Part shown: piece after piece, positions 35,165 through 47,932 of the stretch
How the letters are laid out: each line of letters opens with the position of its first letter
Position numbering within the stretch: position 1 is the stretch's first letter
DNA from: Riptortus pedestris
Taxonomy: Eukaryota > Arthropoda > Insecta > Hemiptera > Alydidae
Reading direction: 5' to 3'
NCBI GenBank assembly: GCA_019009955.1
Contig: CM032230.1
Coordinates: forward strand, 14,215,501 to 14,279,500
Length of the DNA: 64,000 nt
Translations under genes and position numbers: made by a program
Notes under the pieces: model-generated
What the model saw: the letters and a program-made list of their open reading frames with translations, nothing else
Databases searched by the model: none
What the model was told of the DNA's origin: nothing

Positions 35165-36139
35165 AAAGAGGCCTTCTCGCAGGGGCTGCTAAAACTAAGC
35201 AGATTTCCCACGCGAAGGTTTACAATATATAGATATACATACAGGTAACATTACCGTGAATGTTAAGCGGTAATGAGAAATCTTTCTGTCAATTTACAAT
35301 ACAAGTTAATAATTTCTACAACGAAAAGCGGCTAAATTGTAAACAAACAGACCTGAGATCTATTAGCACTGAATAAATAGACAAATAATTAATGAAATAT
35401 ATCTGAATATAATTTTTGTATTTATTAACGTCCACTTTTTGCAACTTAGGCTAATTGGGACGGGCTATCTACAGGTTACCACCCTTTTCTAGCCAGGGTG
35501 GGATTTTAGGACGTTATTTAATGAATTTCGTCACTAAATAATTTCCTTTGCCCAGGCAAGAATCGAACTCGCCACTCTAGGTTTACCATGTGAGATAAAG
35601 GTCAACGCTTTAACTCGCAAGCTAACCTATATATCTGAATATAAAATATTAATTTTATTTTAAAAAAATTATAAAGCTCGAGCTGCAAGTTGTAATGAAT
35701 CAGACTCAGTTTTATCTCAGTCGCTCAAATTTTAGTAATCCAAGAACAAAAGAAGGGGGGAGGGTGGTCAATAGAACGTATTTGCAAATATCTCACAAAG
35801 TAAAAGTTCAATGAAAACAATATTTGGTACTTAACCCTGTAATGAAGTGGTTCATGATATAACGGCTTATTGTTAATATGACATGAGTAGGAGTGGGGGT
35901 TTACTGAAGGCTCAAAACTAAAAAATGCAAATATCTCGGTTAATATTCAAGATAGAGAATAATTGTATATGAACATATTGATAGACCATCTAATTTTCAA
36001 TAAGATTGATTCTATACTTTTTTTGGTCTACGCAAAGCAACGTCCTGTGTACAATCGATGGACATTAGAAGAAATTTTTCGAAAATCGCGTCATGATTGC
36101 GGCCTCAATAGCTAATATCCCTTAAGGGAAATCTGCTAA
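35165..36139 (+). mobile_element. Long TA-core element holding a SINE
   Basis: From CTCGCAGGGGCTGC and AAGCAGATTTCCCACGCGAA to CCTTAAGGGAAATCTGCTAA. It carries type C then type B modules. The (TA)n and the last part of the middle are deleted near 36025-36050. A SINE sits in the type C module. Confidence 0.8.
35413..35628 (-). mobile_element. SINE with perfect 16-base target duplication
   Basis: Flanked by ATATATCTGAATATAA at 35397-35412 and 35629-35644. Reversed orientation: the tail is at the low end and the tRNA-like head (A-box-like GAGTTAAAGCG, B box GTTCGATTC) at the high end. The perfect duplication and 216-base length define the unit well and indicate a fairly recent insertion into the TA-core copy. 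Confidence 0.93.
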
Positions 36140-37315
36140 CAAAAATGTGTTTATGTGAATTGTTTATTAATAACTATGTCCCGAATACAATGTAACAGTT
36201 ACTTATGACACAACGAATATATTAATAGAAGAAACAATAAGAAATCTAATGGTTGGTATGAAACATTTTTATTTTTCATCAATTGGTTAATATCAGGTTT
36301 GATAGAAGAGTCTCATATCAGGTTCGGCATTCAATCTATTTCGGTATTTCGTTTTCTTGGCTGCACATTTGAGAATCGTGCTTCTCATATGTATGTTGTT
36401 GGGGTTAGAGAACATTCATGACCATTTTGGCAAGCAATGAATATCTATCACATATTCTGCACCGAAAATTGTTGAGAGGTGTCGTTCTGAACAGTGACTC
36501 CATACTTGTGTCTGTTGCCATTTATCAAAAAGATCTCGTTGGACATTCGTGGTCGCTTTTATAGTCCTGGCCTCGATCACGAACATTTTTAACGATACAC
36601 AAGTCCTTTCACTTTAAAAGTTCTGCCAGTATTTAAGGTAAAACTTCAAAATGCTCACTTTACTTCCCGATAGATGGAGCCAAAACAATACTTTGACATG
36701 GCTGCTCTAGACTAATCATAATTAGATATTATTTAGAAATAGTACTAAGCCCTCCCCCACTTCCTTATAGTCTTATTATTATATTTATTATTATTATTTA
36801 AGGTCATTCCGAGTTTTCTTGACAATCATTTTACCGGAGGAATATTTATTGGTGAAAAAGAGATACTTCATTATGTATTAAGATTTTTCTTCTTATCCTG
36901 GATGTCTTTAATATTACAGATTTTTGTGATTGTCTAATTATCTCTTTATGTAAATTTTAACATATAACGTGCTTTTAGCAGCATATTTCGGCATAAGTCT
37001 GTTTGTTCAAATAACAATGACAATAACTCAGCCTGATTCCAATTTGTTGAGTTCTTTCAATTCTGCAGCTAAGGCTCGATATTTTCTCGATTTCTCGGCA
37101 ACTGCTTTTCGGACATTCTTACCATTTCGACCGAAATATCGTTGATATCAGCTGGCATCTTCCTTATTAATGATGAGAATTCTCGGCTTTTTATGTTGGA
37201 CAGCATGGTCGCATGGGCTTTTTTATGGCTACATCTTAATTATTTTTAATATTATCCTATTCAATTCATTTTTGAAGGTTACAGCTATAATACCTAAGCT
37301 GCATTTAAGCGGGCA
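36140..37315. other. Long stretch without recognisable genes
   Basis: AT-rich, with no frame above about 60 codons that looks real. I see nothing else in it. Confidence 0.4.
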
Positions 37316-37317
37316 CA

Positions 37318-37387
37318 AAGGGGAAATCAGATACTCAGGTTGTACTAATGATGGGATTTTCAAAAAAATTCTTAAGTGACATCGATG

Positions 37388-37453
<66 letters not shown>

Positions 37454-38296
37454 TGTTACCACTCTAGCAGTCGCGATTTTTATTTGATCTTTACCAAACT
37501 CGATATTTAAACGTTTTATGTAAATCGAAAGGTCAAGTTTGTTAATGGCCGAAACCAGCACTGTTCGAGGGGTGGCTTAGAGGTGGGAGATTTCAAAAAT
37601 TCTTAATATCTCCGTTATTATGCGGCGCATCAAAACATTGTATAGCAACAATCTTATTGAAAATGTAACGTTCTAAAAATGTTGTACTTGTTCTCACTGT
37701 CTTGATTATTAACCGAGATATTTGCATTCTTTTAGTTTTTGGCTTTCAGTAAACCCCCACTCCTACTCATGTCATATTAACAATAAGCTGTTATATTATG
37801 TCAAACTTTATTTGAACTTTTAATTTGTGAGTTACATAGAAATGCGGTATGTGATATCTTCATCAATTACGATTTATCGTTCTTTACCTGATCAATATCA
37901 TCCTCAATATTTAACAGTTTCAGTCAACACTAAAATCATAAAAGTTATTGCCGGAAATCGGACCTGGAACAGTGGGGGTTTAGAAGGTAGTGGGGATTGA
38001 AAATTCATAATATCTTCTTTATTAGAGGTCGGATCGTAAAATGTTGTAGAGTCAATCTTGTTAAACTATTAATGCTCTTCAATTGTTGTTCTATGCATTT
38101 TTTTTAAACATAAAGTCTTAAGCGAGTTATTCGGACTTCCTTGTTTTCTGCCTTCAGTAACCCCCCCCCCTCTCTCTTCTACTCATCGGGGTTTTACATA
38201 TAAAGAGAGAATATTTGCTCTGATGAGATACAAGAGTTATGCCAGCACATGAAAAATCCGCTTAGTTTACGCAATCCCCTGCGTGACGGACTTTTT
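37318..38296 (-). mobile_element. TA-core element with two middles
   Basis: The reversed 3' end is worn (AAATCAGATACTCAGGTTGT), then (TA)n at about 37391-37449. A first middle (37455-37735), a type B module (37740-37860) and a second, diverged middle (37960-38130) follow. It ends with the reversed 5' end (CCCCTGCGTGACGGAC). Confidence 0.7.
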
Positions 38297-38875
38297 GGAA
38301 TTAAGCCATTTGATGACGATTGCAGTGACAGTTATTGAATGCAGCTTGTAATTGGCGTTTATTTCGTTAGCTACGTTTAGGGAAATTGCTAAAATTGCGA
38401 ATTTCCACAACTTTTCACAGAAGCAGAAGATTTTTTATGGGACCTTTTATGATTATTTTAAAATAATGTTCTATAACATTTTTTGATCAGATGCATTTTA
38501 TCAGAAATATTGTTTGTTTGAACAGGGAAACAGTTAGTTTATTTGATGAGAATACAAGGAAAACATGTGTTGCCCACATCAGATATTTCAAAATAATAAA
38601 TGAAACTGATTAAACTTCACATAGCGGGATTAAACGAGGAATGCTTGTAAGTGCTAATGCTCTTGGTGTTGGTTACTTATAGACTGTTCGTAATCACGCG
38701 ACTTGAATTATTCAACAGAGTGCTAATAATAAACTAATTATTTATTTATTATTTTTAATGTTTCATCTCTGATTATTTCCTTCTCTTTTTCACATCCTCC
38801 AATGGAGAAAAGAAAGTATTGGAATTGCGAAAAATTTCCTATTTGAAATTGCACCGGTATTAACAGTTTTTAAAT
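38297..38875. other. Unassigned AT-rich DNA
   Basis: No supportable feature. Confidence 0.4.
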
Positions 38876-39037
38876 TTTTTTTATCGTCCACTTTATCGGC
38901 GACTTTGGATAATGGGAATTTTTTTTCTACATGTTACACCTCTTTTCTAGCAGGGGAATGGATAGAGATTTAATTTAGTGAGTCAGTCGGTAAAAAAATT
39001 CCAATTGCCCAGGCGGGAATCCAACTTGACACTCAAG
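38876..39037 (-). mobile_element. SINE, diverged partial copy
   Basis: TTATCGTCCACTTTATCGGC through GCCCAGGCGGGAATCCAACT matches the reversed SINE body and B-box side. The head is cut off, and a TA-core copy follows directly. Confidence 0.65.
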
Positions 39038-39040
39038 TTT

Positions 39041-39136
39041 TTAAATCAGCTATTGAGGTCGTACTCATGACGCGATTTTCTTCAAATGTCCATAGATCCT
39101 ACCCAGGAGATGACAAAACTGAGGTCCGTACAAAAC

Positions 39137-39177
<41 letters not shown>

Positions 39178-39661
39178 CTGTTACCGCTCTAGTGGACGCA
39201 ATTACTGTTTAATTGTTACCAATCTCGATATTTAGTCCTTTTATGTAAAAAGAAAGATCAAGTTCGTTAACGGCTGAAATCGGACCAGACGGAAAGAGGG
39301 GTTTAGACGGGGGGATTTTTGAAAATTCGAAATATCTCCGTTATTATGCGTCGGATCGAAATATTGTATAGAATCAATCTTATTGAAAATTAAATTGACT
39401 ATAAATATTGTTCGATACATTTATTCTCTATCTTGAATATTAACCGAGATATTTGTATTTGTATTGTGTGTGTGGTCGGCAGGAGTCGGCTATGTTCGGG
39501 ACTTTCCGCCGAGAGCTAGTGCGGCCGTTTCGGTAACTGTTCTTCCCTCCTGAATAGGTTTGGAGATTCCTTACTACTACTTATTAGGCGGATTTCACTA
39601 TTGTAAAACTTCACGTGGGAAATCTGCTTAGTTTACGCAGCCCCTGCGTGACGAATGTTTT
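39041..39661 (-). mobile_element. TA-core element, nearly complete
   Basis: Lacks the outer hairpin arm at the reversed 3' end (starts AAATCAGCTATTGAGG). It has (TA)n at about 39139-39172, type A module and reversed 5' end (GCCCCTGCGTGACGAA). It stands head-to-head with the next copy. Confidence 0.8.
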
Positions 39662-39684
39662 ATTGATTGTATGTGCCCTAAATC

Positions 39685-40199
39685 AAAAAGTCCGTCACGC
39701 AGGGGCTGCGTTAACTAAGTAGATTTCCGACGTGTGTCACGTATTTGCATTTATCTCAAAACGTAAAAGTTCTATGAGAACAATATTTGTTATTTAGGCT
39801 TCAAATAAAGTTATTCATAATATAATAGCTTATTGTTAATATGACATGAGTAGGAGTGGGGGTTTACTAAAGTCCGAAAACTATAAAATTCAAATATCTC
39901 GGTTAATAATCAATATAGTGAAAAAATAGACATTACAACATGTATAGAAGCAATTATATTTCCAGCAAGATCGGTTCCATACAATTTTTTGTAAGTTTTA
40001 CATAAAACGTTTAAATATCGAGTTTGGTAACGATCAAACAAAAATTGCAAACGCTAGATCGTTAAGATATATATAGTTTTAAATGGTCCTCACTTTCGTC
40101 ATCTCCTGGGTAGGATCGACGGACATTTGGGGTAATTTTTCAAAATTGCGGCATGAGTACAACCTCAAGAGCTGATGTCTCTTAAGGGAAATCTGCTAA
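39685..40199 (+). mobile_element. TA-core element, short complete copy
   Basis: AAAAAGTCCGTCACGCAGGG to CTCTTAAGGGAAATCTGCTA with type B module. Much of the middle is deleted, and the TA tract is only about 10 bases (near 40067). Confidence 0.8.
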
Positions 40200-41050
40200 A
40201 GTACATAAACAAAAAATAGAAGAAGGTTAAATTAGAAAAATACTTGTTGCTGAAATGAGAGAATTCCAAGTCCCAAAATAGTTTGAATATCTCTCATTTT
40301 TAAGCCATGATTATGATGCTATTTCTGGGAGCTTTTTGTTTTATGGAAGAAAGTAAACATCTTTTAATAGCTCTGTGGAAAATATGGAAAACGATGAGTG
40401 AGAAGGGGAGAGTATGATTGTATAGATTAGAGAGAGCACGTGCTGCTCCGGTGTCAGGAATAGAAACTATCATAAGGGGGATAGTTCCACCCCTAGATTG
40501 CTGATTTACTGCTCTAGCTGTTTACCCCAGCTACAACATACACTGCATCTTACACCTCTTAGCTGTAATCTTTTTATCCTCTTCCTATATGTCTACTGCC
40601 TTCTAAATCATTCTTTCATCTCGTAAGTGCCTGCCTCAAATAAACAAACATACGGCTTGTAAACTAAAAAGGTTTACATCTCCAATGCGAACGAGAAGTG
40701 ACCATTAAGAAAGTTGGCTCATAGGCAAAGGTTTCATTACCATAGAAGAGCTTGTAAAATTATATCATGGTTATTGCAACATTAGAAGAAATAAAGAAAA
40801 TAACTCAGAAATCGGATATAAAAATTCGCATTGAACATGTACCATACTATTGCAGTATATAACATGTATGTTCATAATACATCATAAATTTGTTGTTGAA
40901 ATTTAAAAAAAAAATTAAATAAAAAGAAAAGAAAACAAAAAAAAAAACGAAAAAGAAAAAAATAATGAAAAACAAAAAAAAAGGATAAATACATAATGTA
41001 CATAATGAAAGAACAAACAATCGTAGTGATGAAAAATTAATAGGCATAAT
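40200..41050. other. Unassigned; A-rich tract
   Basis: A long A-rich low-complexity part lies at 40900-40985. The rest shows no gene or repeat that I can support. Confidence 0.4.
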
Positions 41051-41052
41051 AA

Positions 41053-41643
41053 GAAAAAGTCCGTCAAGCAGGGGCTGCGTTAACTAAGCAGATTTCTCAC
41101 GTGCGCCACGTATTTGCATTTATTTCAGAACTTAAAAGTTCAATGAGAACAATATTTGGTATTTAAGGCTCAAATAAAGTGTTTCATAACATAATAGAAT
41201 ATTGTAAATATGAGATGAGTAGGAGTGGGGGTTTACTCATGACCGAAAGCTAAAAAAATGCAAATATCTCAGTTAGTAATCAAGGTCGTGATGAAATGTA
41301 CATAACAACATTTATAGAACATTACATTTCCAATAAGATTGGTTGTATACAATTTTTCGATCCGACGCATATTAACGGGGATATTAAGAATTTTAGAAAT
41401 TCTCCTCCTCTAAACCCCCCTCCCCCTGGTCCGATTTCAGCCGTTTACGAACTTGATCTTTCTTTTTACGTAAAACAATTATATATCAAGTTTGGTAACG
41501 ATAAGACATATATATATATATAGTTTTGAACGGACCTCAATTTCGTCATCTCCTGGATAGAATCGATGGACATTTTAAGAAAAAATTCGAAAATCACGTC
41601 ATGACCTCAGTACCACCTCAATACCCTAAGGGAAATCTGCTAA
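41053..41643 (+). mobile_element. TA-core element, complete copy
   Basis: AAAAAGTCCGTCAAGCAGGG to CCTAAGGGAAATCTGCTAA, with type B module and a short TA tract near 41510-41521. Confidence 0.8.
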
Positions 41644-41651
41644 AATTTAAA

Positions 41652-42010
41652 AATTCCGTCAAGCACTCGTTGCGTAAACAAAGCAGATTTTCCAAGTGCT
41701 GCTAAGACAATCGACTAACCTCATCTTACCAAATATTCTCTATTTCTAAGTATCAATATATATGAGTTAGGATTAAATGTATAGAAAAACATTCGTAGAA
41801 CATCAATTGCTTAACGAGATTTGTTATATAAAATGCTTCTAACCGACTTATAATAAAGGGGATATTTTGAAATTTCGACCACTCCTCATCTAAACCCCCA
41901 CCCCTATTTCTGGTGCGAATTCAGGCATTATTGGATATGAAGATTAGAGTTGAATTAAAAGGTTAAATATTGAATATGGTATAGAACAAAAACAGATTTT
42001 CGAGTCAAGA
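41652..42010 (+). mobile_element. TA-core type D element, 5' part
   Basis: TTCCGTCAAGCACTCGTTGC and AAGCAGATTTTCCAAGTGCT form a type D 5' end. A diverged middle follows (ACTCCTCATCTAAACCCCCA). There is no TA tract or 3' end. Confidence 0.55.
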
Positions 42011-42897
42011 CCAAAAAGTCTTAATCTGGAAGTACACACTAGGCATGTTTTCCTCTACTATAAATTTATTTTGACAGAGCGCACTTTCAGAACTACAGCT
42101 CAGAGGAGCCGCCCGGCAGCCGTGGTGTAAGTTTACATTCAGATTAATTCGTTCAATGTTAAAAACATTAAGAGACTATTTGAGAGTAATATTTACTATC
42201 TCATACAGACCGCTTTTATAATCTAAAATGTAAATAAATTTATTAGATCATTTATTTCTAATATTCTTAGTGTGTCCTTAATTATTTCTAAATAGAATCG
42301 TTAGGTGTTACTTTTCCTTAATTTTGAAGACAAGCTAGATTTTAAAATATCTGAACCTATTCTAGTGAAGTTTAATTCGTAACACATGGAGATGAGGAGA
42401 ATTGTTATGAGAAGATTAATGCATATGAGCCCCAAAGGAGAGGCAGTCAACGGTCAGAGATTACTGGAGAAGGGTAAAAAATTAATTGAATATTCAAATG
42501 TTTGTATTAAAGCCATTAAAAATATAGATGGCGTCATTGCTAGGGTGTTCCCCAGAGAGAGTGAGGACGGACCGTGGCGAGAGCACCAAGATGGCCGGAC
42601 AATCACCCCATCATGTAGAGGTTATGAAGCCATTATATAGACAAATTAGTTTTGAGTGCTGTCCACATTCTATCTCTGTATATGGCCCTATTCCCAAAGT
42701 GGCGGCCATTCGACTCCTCTTCTTGCTTTATGAATAACTCTACACGACAATTTAAGGAAAACTCTCTAACAACCGGAATAAAATAATTTAATTTTAACCC
42801 TGCTCACACAATGTTGTATTTTCCATTGTAGACAGCATTGCATAAAGCTATCTGGACAGGGAAATGCTTTGAAAAAATGAGTTTTCACAGGCCTTCT
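42011..42897 (+). other. Unassigned stretch with a small frame
   Basis: A plus-strand frame of 84 codons at 42386-42640 (MEMRRIVMRRLMHMSPKGEA at its start) has no similarity I recognise. It has no visible promoter or intron signals, so I do not call it a gene. Confidence 0.35.
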
Positions 42898-43330
42898 GAG
42901 GCTCAGAAAAGTCTTTCAATCTTGGTTTGAGTAAATTAAACAGATTTCCCGTGTGCTGGAATGACTCAAATAGATTTATCTTTTATTCTTTTCTTTAATA
43001 AGTAGCAAATAACATAAATAAGTAGCCTAATTTTAGTTTACTAGGCAAGAAATATATATTGATTTAACAGCTTAATATTAGTATGCATAGGGGTGCGAGT
43101 TACGGATGGTTGGACGAAAAAAATACAATTAACTAATGATTGTACTTTTCCTAGCCCGAAAGCGGCAAATGAGGACACTAATACTCGACTTGAATCAGTT
43201 AGTATCCAAGTAAGAGGGAAACTACACAACAGTCGAAGGCTATTATTACTTTATCAATGAACTTTGAAAAAAGTTTTACAAGCGGACACATAATAAGAGA
43301 GATGTTTGTGATTTCACATATATCGACTAG
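42898..43330 (+). mobile_element. TA-core type D fragment
   Basis: TTTCAATCTTGGTTTGAGTA and AACAGATTTCCCGTGTGCTG match the type D 5' end. Only weak traces of the module continue, so the right limit is rough. Confidence 0.4.
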
Positions 43331-44040
43331 CGTGGGAATACTCGTAGCTCAAATGGCCTCCTAATTCACTTCAACAACTGATCCAGACAGAAGTTGTTAT
43401 GAAGACTTTCGTACAATTCGCGAAAAGGTTCTGAATGCCACGAAGAAAATGTATATATATATATATTTTTTCTGTAATCGTTGAATAATGATAACATAAC
43501 TAAACTGAAATGGGTGAAGAAAGTGAAACATTTTGCAATAGAGTGAAGAAAGTGAATTGCCTTCTTAATTAGAAATAAGTATAAATTAAAAAATAACTTG
43601 AAATTGGAAATTAAATGCTTTTAAATGTTTCTTAACATTGTAAGAATTTATTTTAACAAAATAAATTGAAATGTGAATGAATTATTGATGGAAATAATCA
43701 ATATATTTTAAAATTTAAATATAATAATAATTACCTTCCTTGTTTATAACCTGCACTTGTTTATAACTGCACTACTTCACAATCATCACTAGTTGTTTTA
43801 TAACTATGCTTATAACCTTTCACAACCATGCTTATAACCTACCAACAACAAACCATAATCTTCACAACATCCTAATTTTGTTCATATTCTGGTTAGATCT
43901 GATTATGTATTACACGATTACAGAAAAAAATTATTATTACACTCATGACGAAAGTAGAATTTACAACTCTCGTGAAATTACCACAATCGTTTCGCTCGTG
44001 TGGCTAAACGTTTCACTCGAGTTGTAAAATGATCTACTTT
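43331..44040. other. Unassigned AT-rich DNA
   Basis: Short TATAAC-rich iterations lie near 43745-43850. I see nothing else. Confidence 0.4.
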
Positions 44041-44516
44041 CGTCAATTGTATAAAAAATAACTATTTTGTTTCCTATTGGTTTTTCGGCAAATATGCATA
44101 TGATAAAAGTTGTTTAATTTGTTATTTATAACTATTTATTTATTTAACTTTTGTTATATTCACTTTTATCGTATAACAAAGTATAAACGAGATATACACT
44201 AAAAAATTAAAGTGGGAGCCAACAACTTTATTGGGCACTAACGATTGAAACGAACTCTATTTGTAAATTAGCATTAATTCTTCCATGATTATTTGCTATA
44301 TTATTTTTTTTAGATTCGAACGGGAGTGGGGGTTATAAGGGAGGCCTGAATAAAAAATTCGCGATATTTCATTTTCTATTTGTTTTTAGGCAAACATGCA
44401 CATAAGAAAAGTTGTTTTTTGTGTTATTAAAAGTAGCTTTTGTTTTAAACATATTATTAAATTTAATATCCTAATCGCTTGAAATATCATGCAGGACAAC
44501 GTCTGTTGGGTCCGCT

Positions 44517-44572
<56 letters not shown>
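44041..44572 (-). repeat. Family B, reversed copy, then (TA)n
   Basis: Shares TTTTTCGGCAAATATGCATA, GGGCACTAACGATTGAAA and GGAGTGGGGGTTATAAGGGA with the reversed copy at 21691. It ends GGTCCGCTTGTATATA and continues as (TA)n to 44572. Confidence 0.6.
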
Positions 44573-44576
<4 letters not shown>

Positions 44577-44719
44577 GGAGTAGGTATATAGATCACATCT
44601 AGGTATATAAATAATTGTTAAACTGTATATATATAAAATGTAAATAAGTTGACAGGCGCAACGTGTAAATGATTAGGAAGTTAAGATGGGTTATTAGGCA
44701 ATTATCGGGGTTTCACCGA

Positions 44720-45746
44720 ACCAGTGAGGCTCCAATCTCAGGATTAAAAATTTCTTGGCCCGGAAATATTGCGTGAAGCTAATCTTATTGCAAATTAAAT
44801 GTTCTATAAATATTGTTATATACATATATTCTCAATATGAACCGAGATAATTGCATTGTTCAGTTTTCAGCCTTCAGCAAACCCCCCCTTCTACTCACAT
44901 AAACAAAATTCTATTATATAATAAACCACATTATTCAATGCAGTACCGGCTCGTGTATAGGCACTGTGGAACTGCAGCACCCCCAATTAAAATTGGTATT
45001 GTCTATAACATTTAATATAATGAGGTTTTTCCTTTAATTATTTATTTATACTTGTATAATATATAATCCTTATGCTTAATGCAGTAACCATCCCCCAGTA
45101 TATGAAAAAAAATACAAAAATCTTTGTATGGAACTGTGAGCTTCACAGTTCCAGCGGTGAGGTGTTTGGCTGTTGTGCGCATGCGTAGACTGGAAGCTCC
45201 AGGCGAGGCTGCAAGGGACAGAGAGCACTGTGCTGGATTTTCTGGAGCAGCACACTCATTAATTTTAGCTACGAGCCGCCACTGATTCGATGCTTAATTA
45301 CCAAATATTGTTTTCAAGAGACCTTATTATACGAGATACAAGCAAATATGTTCTAGTAACCTCCCCCCCCCCCCTTACGTTGTTGGACTACTAAAATTTG
45401 ATTTATTGAGACAAAAAGTATTCTGATTCATTATAATTCACAGTACTAGATATAGTAAATAGATTTCAATAAAATTAATGTTTTATATTCAGATATATTT
45501 CATTAAATGTTCTTTCCGGTAAATACCTATACAACGCTGCGATGTTGGCTGCCCTGTTTCTTTGCAATTCAGACGCTTTCCGTTGTAGATATTATTAACT
45601 TGTAAATTGACTAAAAGATTTCTTATTACTGTTTGTATTTATTCGCTTAACATTCACGGTGGTGTTACCAGTACATAGATTCATCTGCCCTAAATCTTCC
45701 CGTAGGAAATCTGCTTAGTTTACTCAGCCCCAGAGTGACGGACTTT
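44720..45746 (-). mobile_element. TA-core 5' half holding a hAT MITE
   Basis: Reversed middle, type B module and, from about 45350, a reversed type C module with a C-run (45362-45375). It ends GCCCCAGAGTGACGGAC. A hAT-type element interrupts the type B part. The 3' half and (TA)n are absent. Confidence 0.7.
44941..45284. mobile_element. Non-autonomous hAT element (344 bases)
   Basis: Terminal inverted repeats CAGTACCGGCTCGT and (reversed) CAGTGGCGGCTCGT, the classic hAT end. The 8-base target copies are ATTCAATG (44933-44940) and ATTCGATG (45285-45292), with one mismatch. No transposase frame. GGAACTGTGAGCTTCACAGT near 45131 forms a perfect internal hairpin. Confidence 0.92.
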
Positions 45747-46303
45747 CTGGATCATGGACTACCTGCAAGATCGAATCAACATTTAAAGATTATAAATTGG
45801 CAGAACTCCTGGTATGAGAATGCCCAAAGGTACACCGGGAGAAGAGGAGGAATAAAAGAAAGGATAATAAAGAGAGTTTTCATATCAATCCCCTTCTACA
45901 GCCTCGAACTCTTCCTAGCCTAATGTCGACCATTCCTGAACTTTATTTTAGTTTTACATGAGGCGTTATATATTTCCACTTTAAAAACCACAAAGAAAAA
46001 TTGAGGCCATGAGATTTCTGAAAGGTAAGTGTATATATCTATACACTCTATTTCCATATATTCCATGGATGTAGAAGGACTATAGCCTTTGACTTCATAG
46101 TCCACCACTCTAAAAACTGTCACATCTCACTCTCGGTCCAAAAATAAATTTCACTAAACAACATGTTTATAAATGGGAACACATTTGAATTTATGGAAGG
46201 AAATAACAAGTAATTGCGAGGCTATAGCAACCCTATTGTGCTATTAAAATACATAGAAATGTCCCCCACCCCTACTCTCAACATTTGATCTATGGGAGCT
46301 GTT
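45747..46303. other. Unassigned stretch
   Basis: No gene or repeat that I can support. Confidence 0.35.
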
Positions 46304-46500
<197 letters not shown>

Positions 46501-47205
46501 ATCTGGGCCGGTATAAAAACTAACGAGGCAGCCCTGGTAGAATATAATAAGGCACTTATCGTAGCGGTTTGTACTAATCCATTTAATTTGTAGAGAGTAG
46601 GCTGGTCCCCCTGTTAGGGGTGCTTGCGGAGGGTAGGGCTGCACAATGCGAGCTGGTCACGGGTTGTTTGACAGTGATTCCCCCAAGTCACGGTGAATAG
46701 AATCACTAACAATACACAGATACACTTTATACAACTGTCCCCTCCCTACAACCCCTGCCAGCTCTATAAAGGACTAACACATCACCCTTATTCTTGCAGA
46801 ACTGTCGCTCGCAGAACCTCCCATAAATCTCAAATCTATTCTTCCATTGTTGGCAATAGATGCATCAAATAATTTGTTAGCACTTCATAAAATAGGAAAG
46901 GAAGGGAAAAAAAACTCCAGCTAAGGAGGCGTTGCTCTCCGAGGACAATAAATTATAGGCCACTATTAGAGTTGAATTGAAAATTACACCTTAAATAGAT
47001 TCTAGAAGATCGGAATACAGTGTGCTGTTTACGTATATGCTCGCTAGCAGTGCTACCTGTCGTTGATGGGTTGAAATAGATATTATTTCCTGTGTAAATA
47101 CAAAAATTGAATGCACAAAATCATCCCGTCATATTCTAGCTGTATTACTTGTTACTAGTTCTGTATACTGGTACTACAGTAATAGAAATTGTTTCTCGTG
47201 TATAT
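46501..47205. other. Unassigned stretch
   Basis: GGGTTGAAATAGATATTATT near 47068 resembles GGGTTGAAATAAAAATGGTT near 48254, on the far side of the next element. I see nothing else. Confidence 0.35.
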
Positions 47206-47932
47206 GTTACTGTAAAACCCCGAAGTGTGGTAAATGTCAGGACTTATCGGTAAATTTACCAAGAGCACTAGTTAAAGTCCGAAATTTGAATGAAATGGCA
47301 GTTGGTCAATCCCCGGTTTTTCCACCTGGCTTGGTAAATGCCTGAAAAACATTAAACAAATGTTAGATTTCGTACTTTTACCAATGCTGTTTGGTAAATG
47401 TGCGGATTTGCCAAGGCTCATTGGTAAATGTCCAGTGAAGAGGAGTGGGGACAGGGATACTCCCCCTTACCTCATTTTCATGTCTCCTGGTGAAGTGCCC
47501 GACGAAGAGATAAGCCTTCACACCGCAGTTCATCATCAGTCATTGGTTGGTGGCCAGGGTTTCAAAAAATGCAACTGCTTTAAAAAAAAGTTCAAATAAG
47601 ACATTTTTGAGCAAGTTAGCTAATATGAAGTGCAATTCAAAGTGCCACAATTCTCTCACATCCTACAACAAATAATAATAAAACTTATTCTAAAATTTTC
47701 ATTTCAAATAACCTTTATTCCGGCAGACGCTGGGAAATGTTAGGATATACCAAAATCTGTTGGTAAAAGTCCGAAAGACGCATCCTGATTGAGATAATTC
47801 TAGCTTTTACCGAGCCTCTTGGGAAATCCTAAGTTTTACTAGCTAAAGTCCGATTTGAAAGACAAAATCGGACATTTACCAACGCTTCTGGTAAATCTTA
47901 GGATTTACCACACTCCGGGGTTTACAGTAACA
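47206..47932. mobile_element. TIR element with repeated subterminal motif
   Basis: About 727 bases bounded by GTTACTGTAAAACCCCGAAG and, reversed, GTTACTGTAAACCCCGGAGT. The inner text also pairs (GTGTGGTAAATG against GTGTGGTAAATC). The motif TTGGTAAATGTCCGA or its complement recurs ten or more times, mostly toward the ends. No transposase frame is visible. It is a non-autonomous DNA transposon of unknown superfamily. Confidence 0.75.

Noticed and set aside
42386..42640. Host gene of 84 codons
   Set aside because: No recognisable domain, no conserved start context and no splice or promoter evidence.
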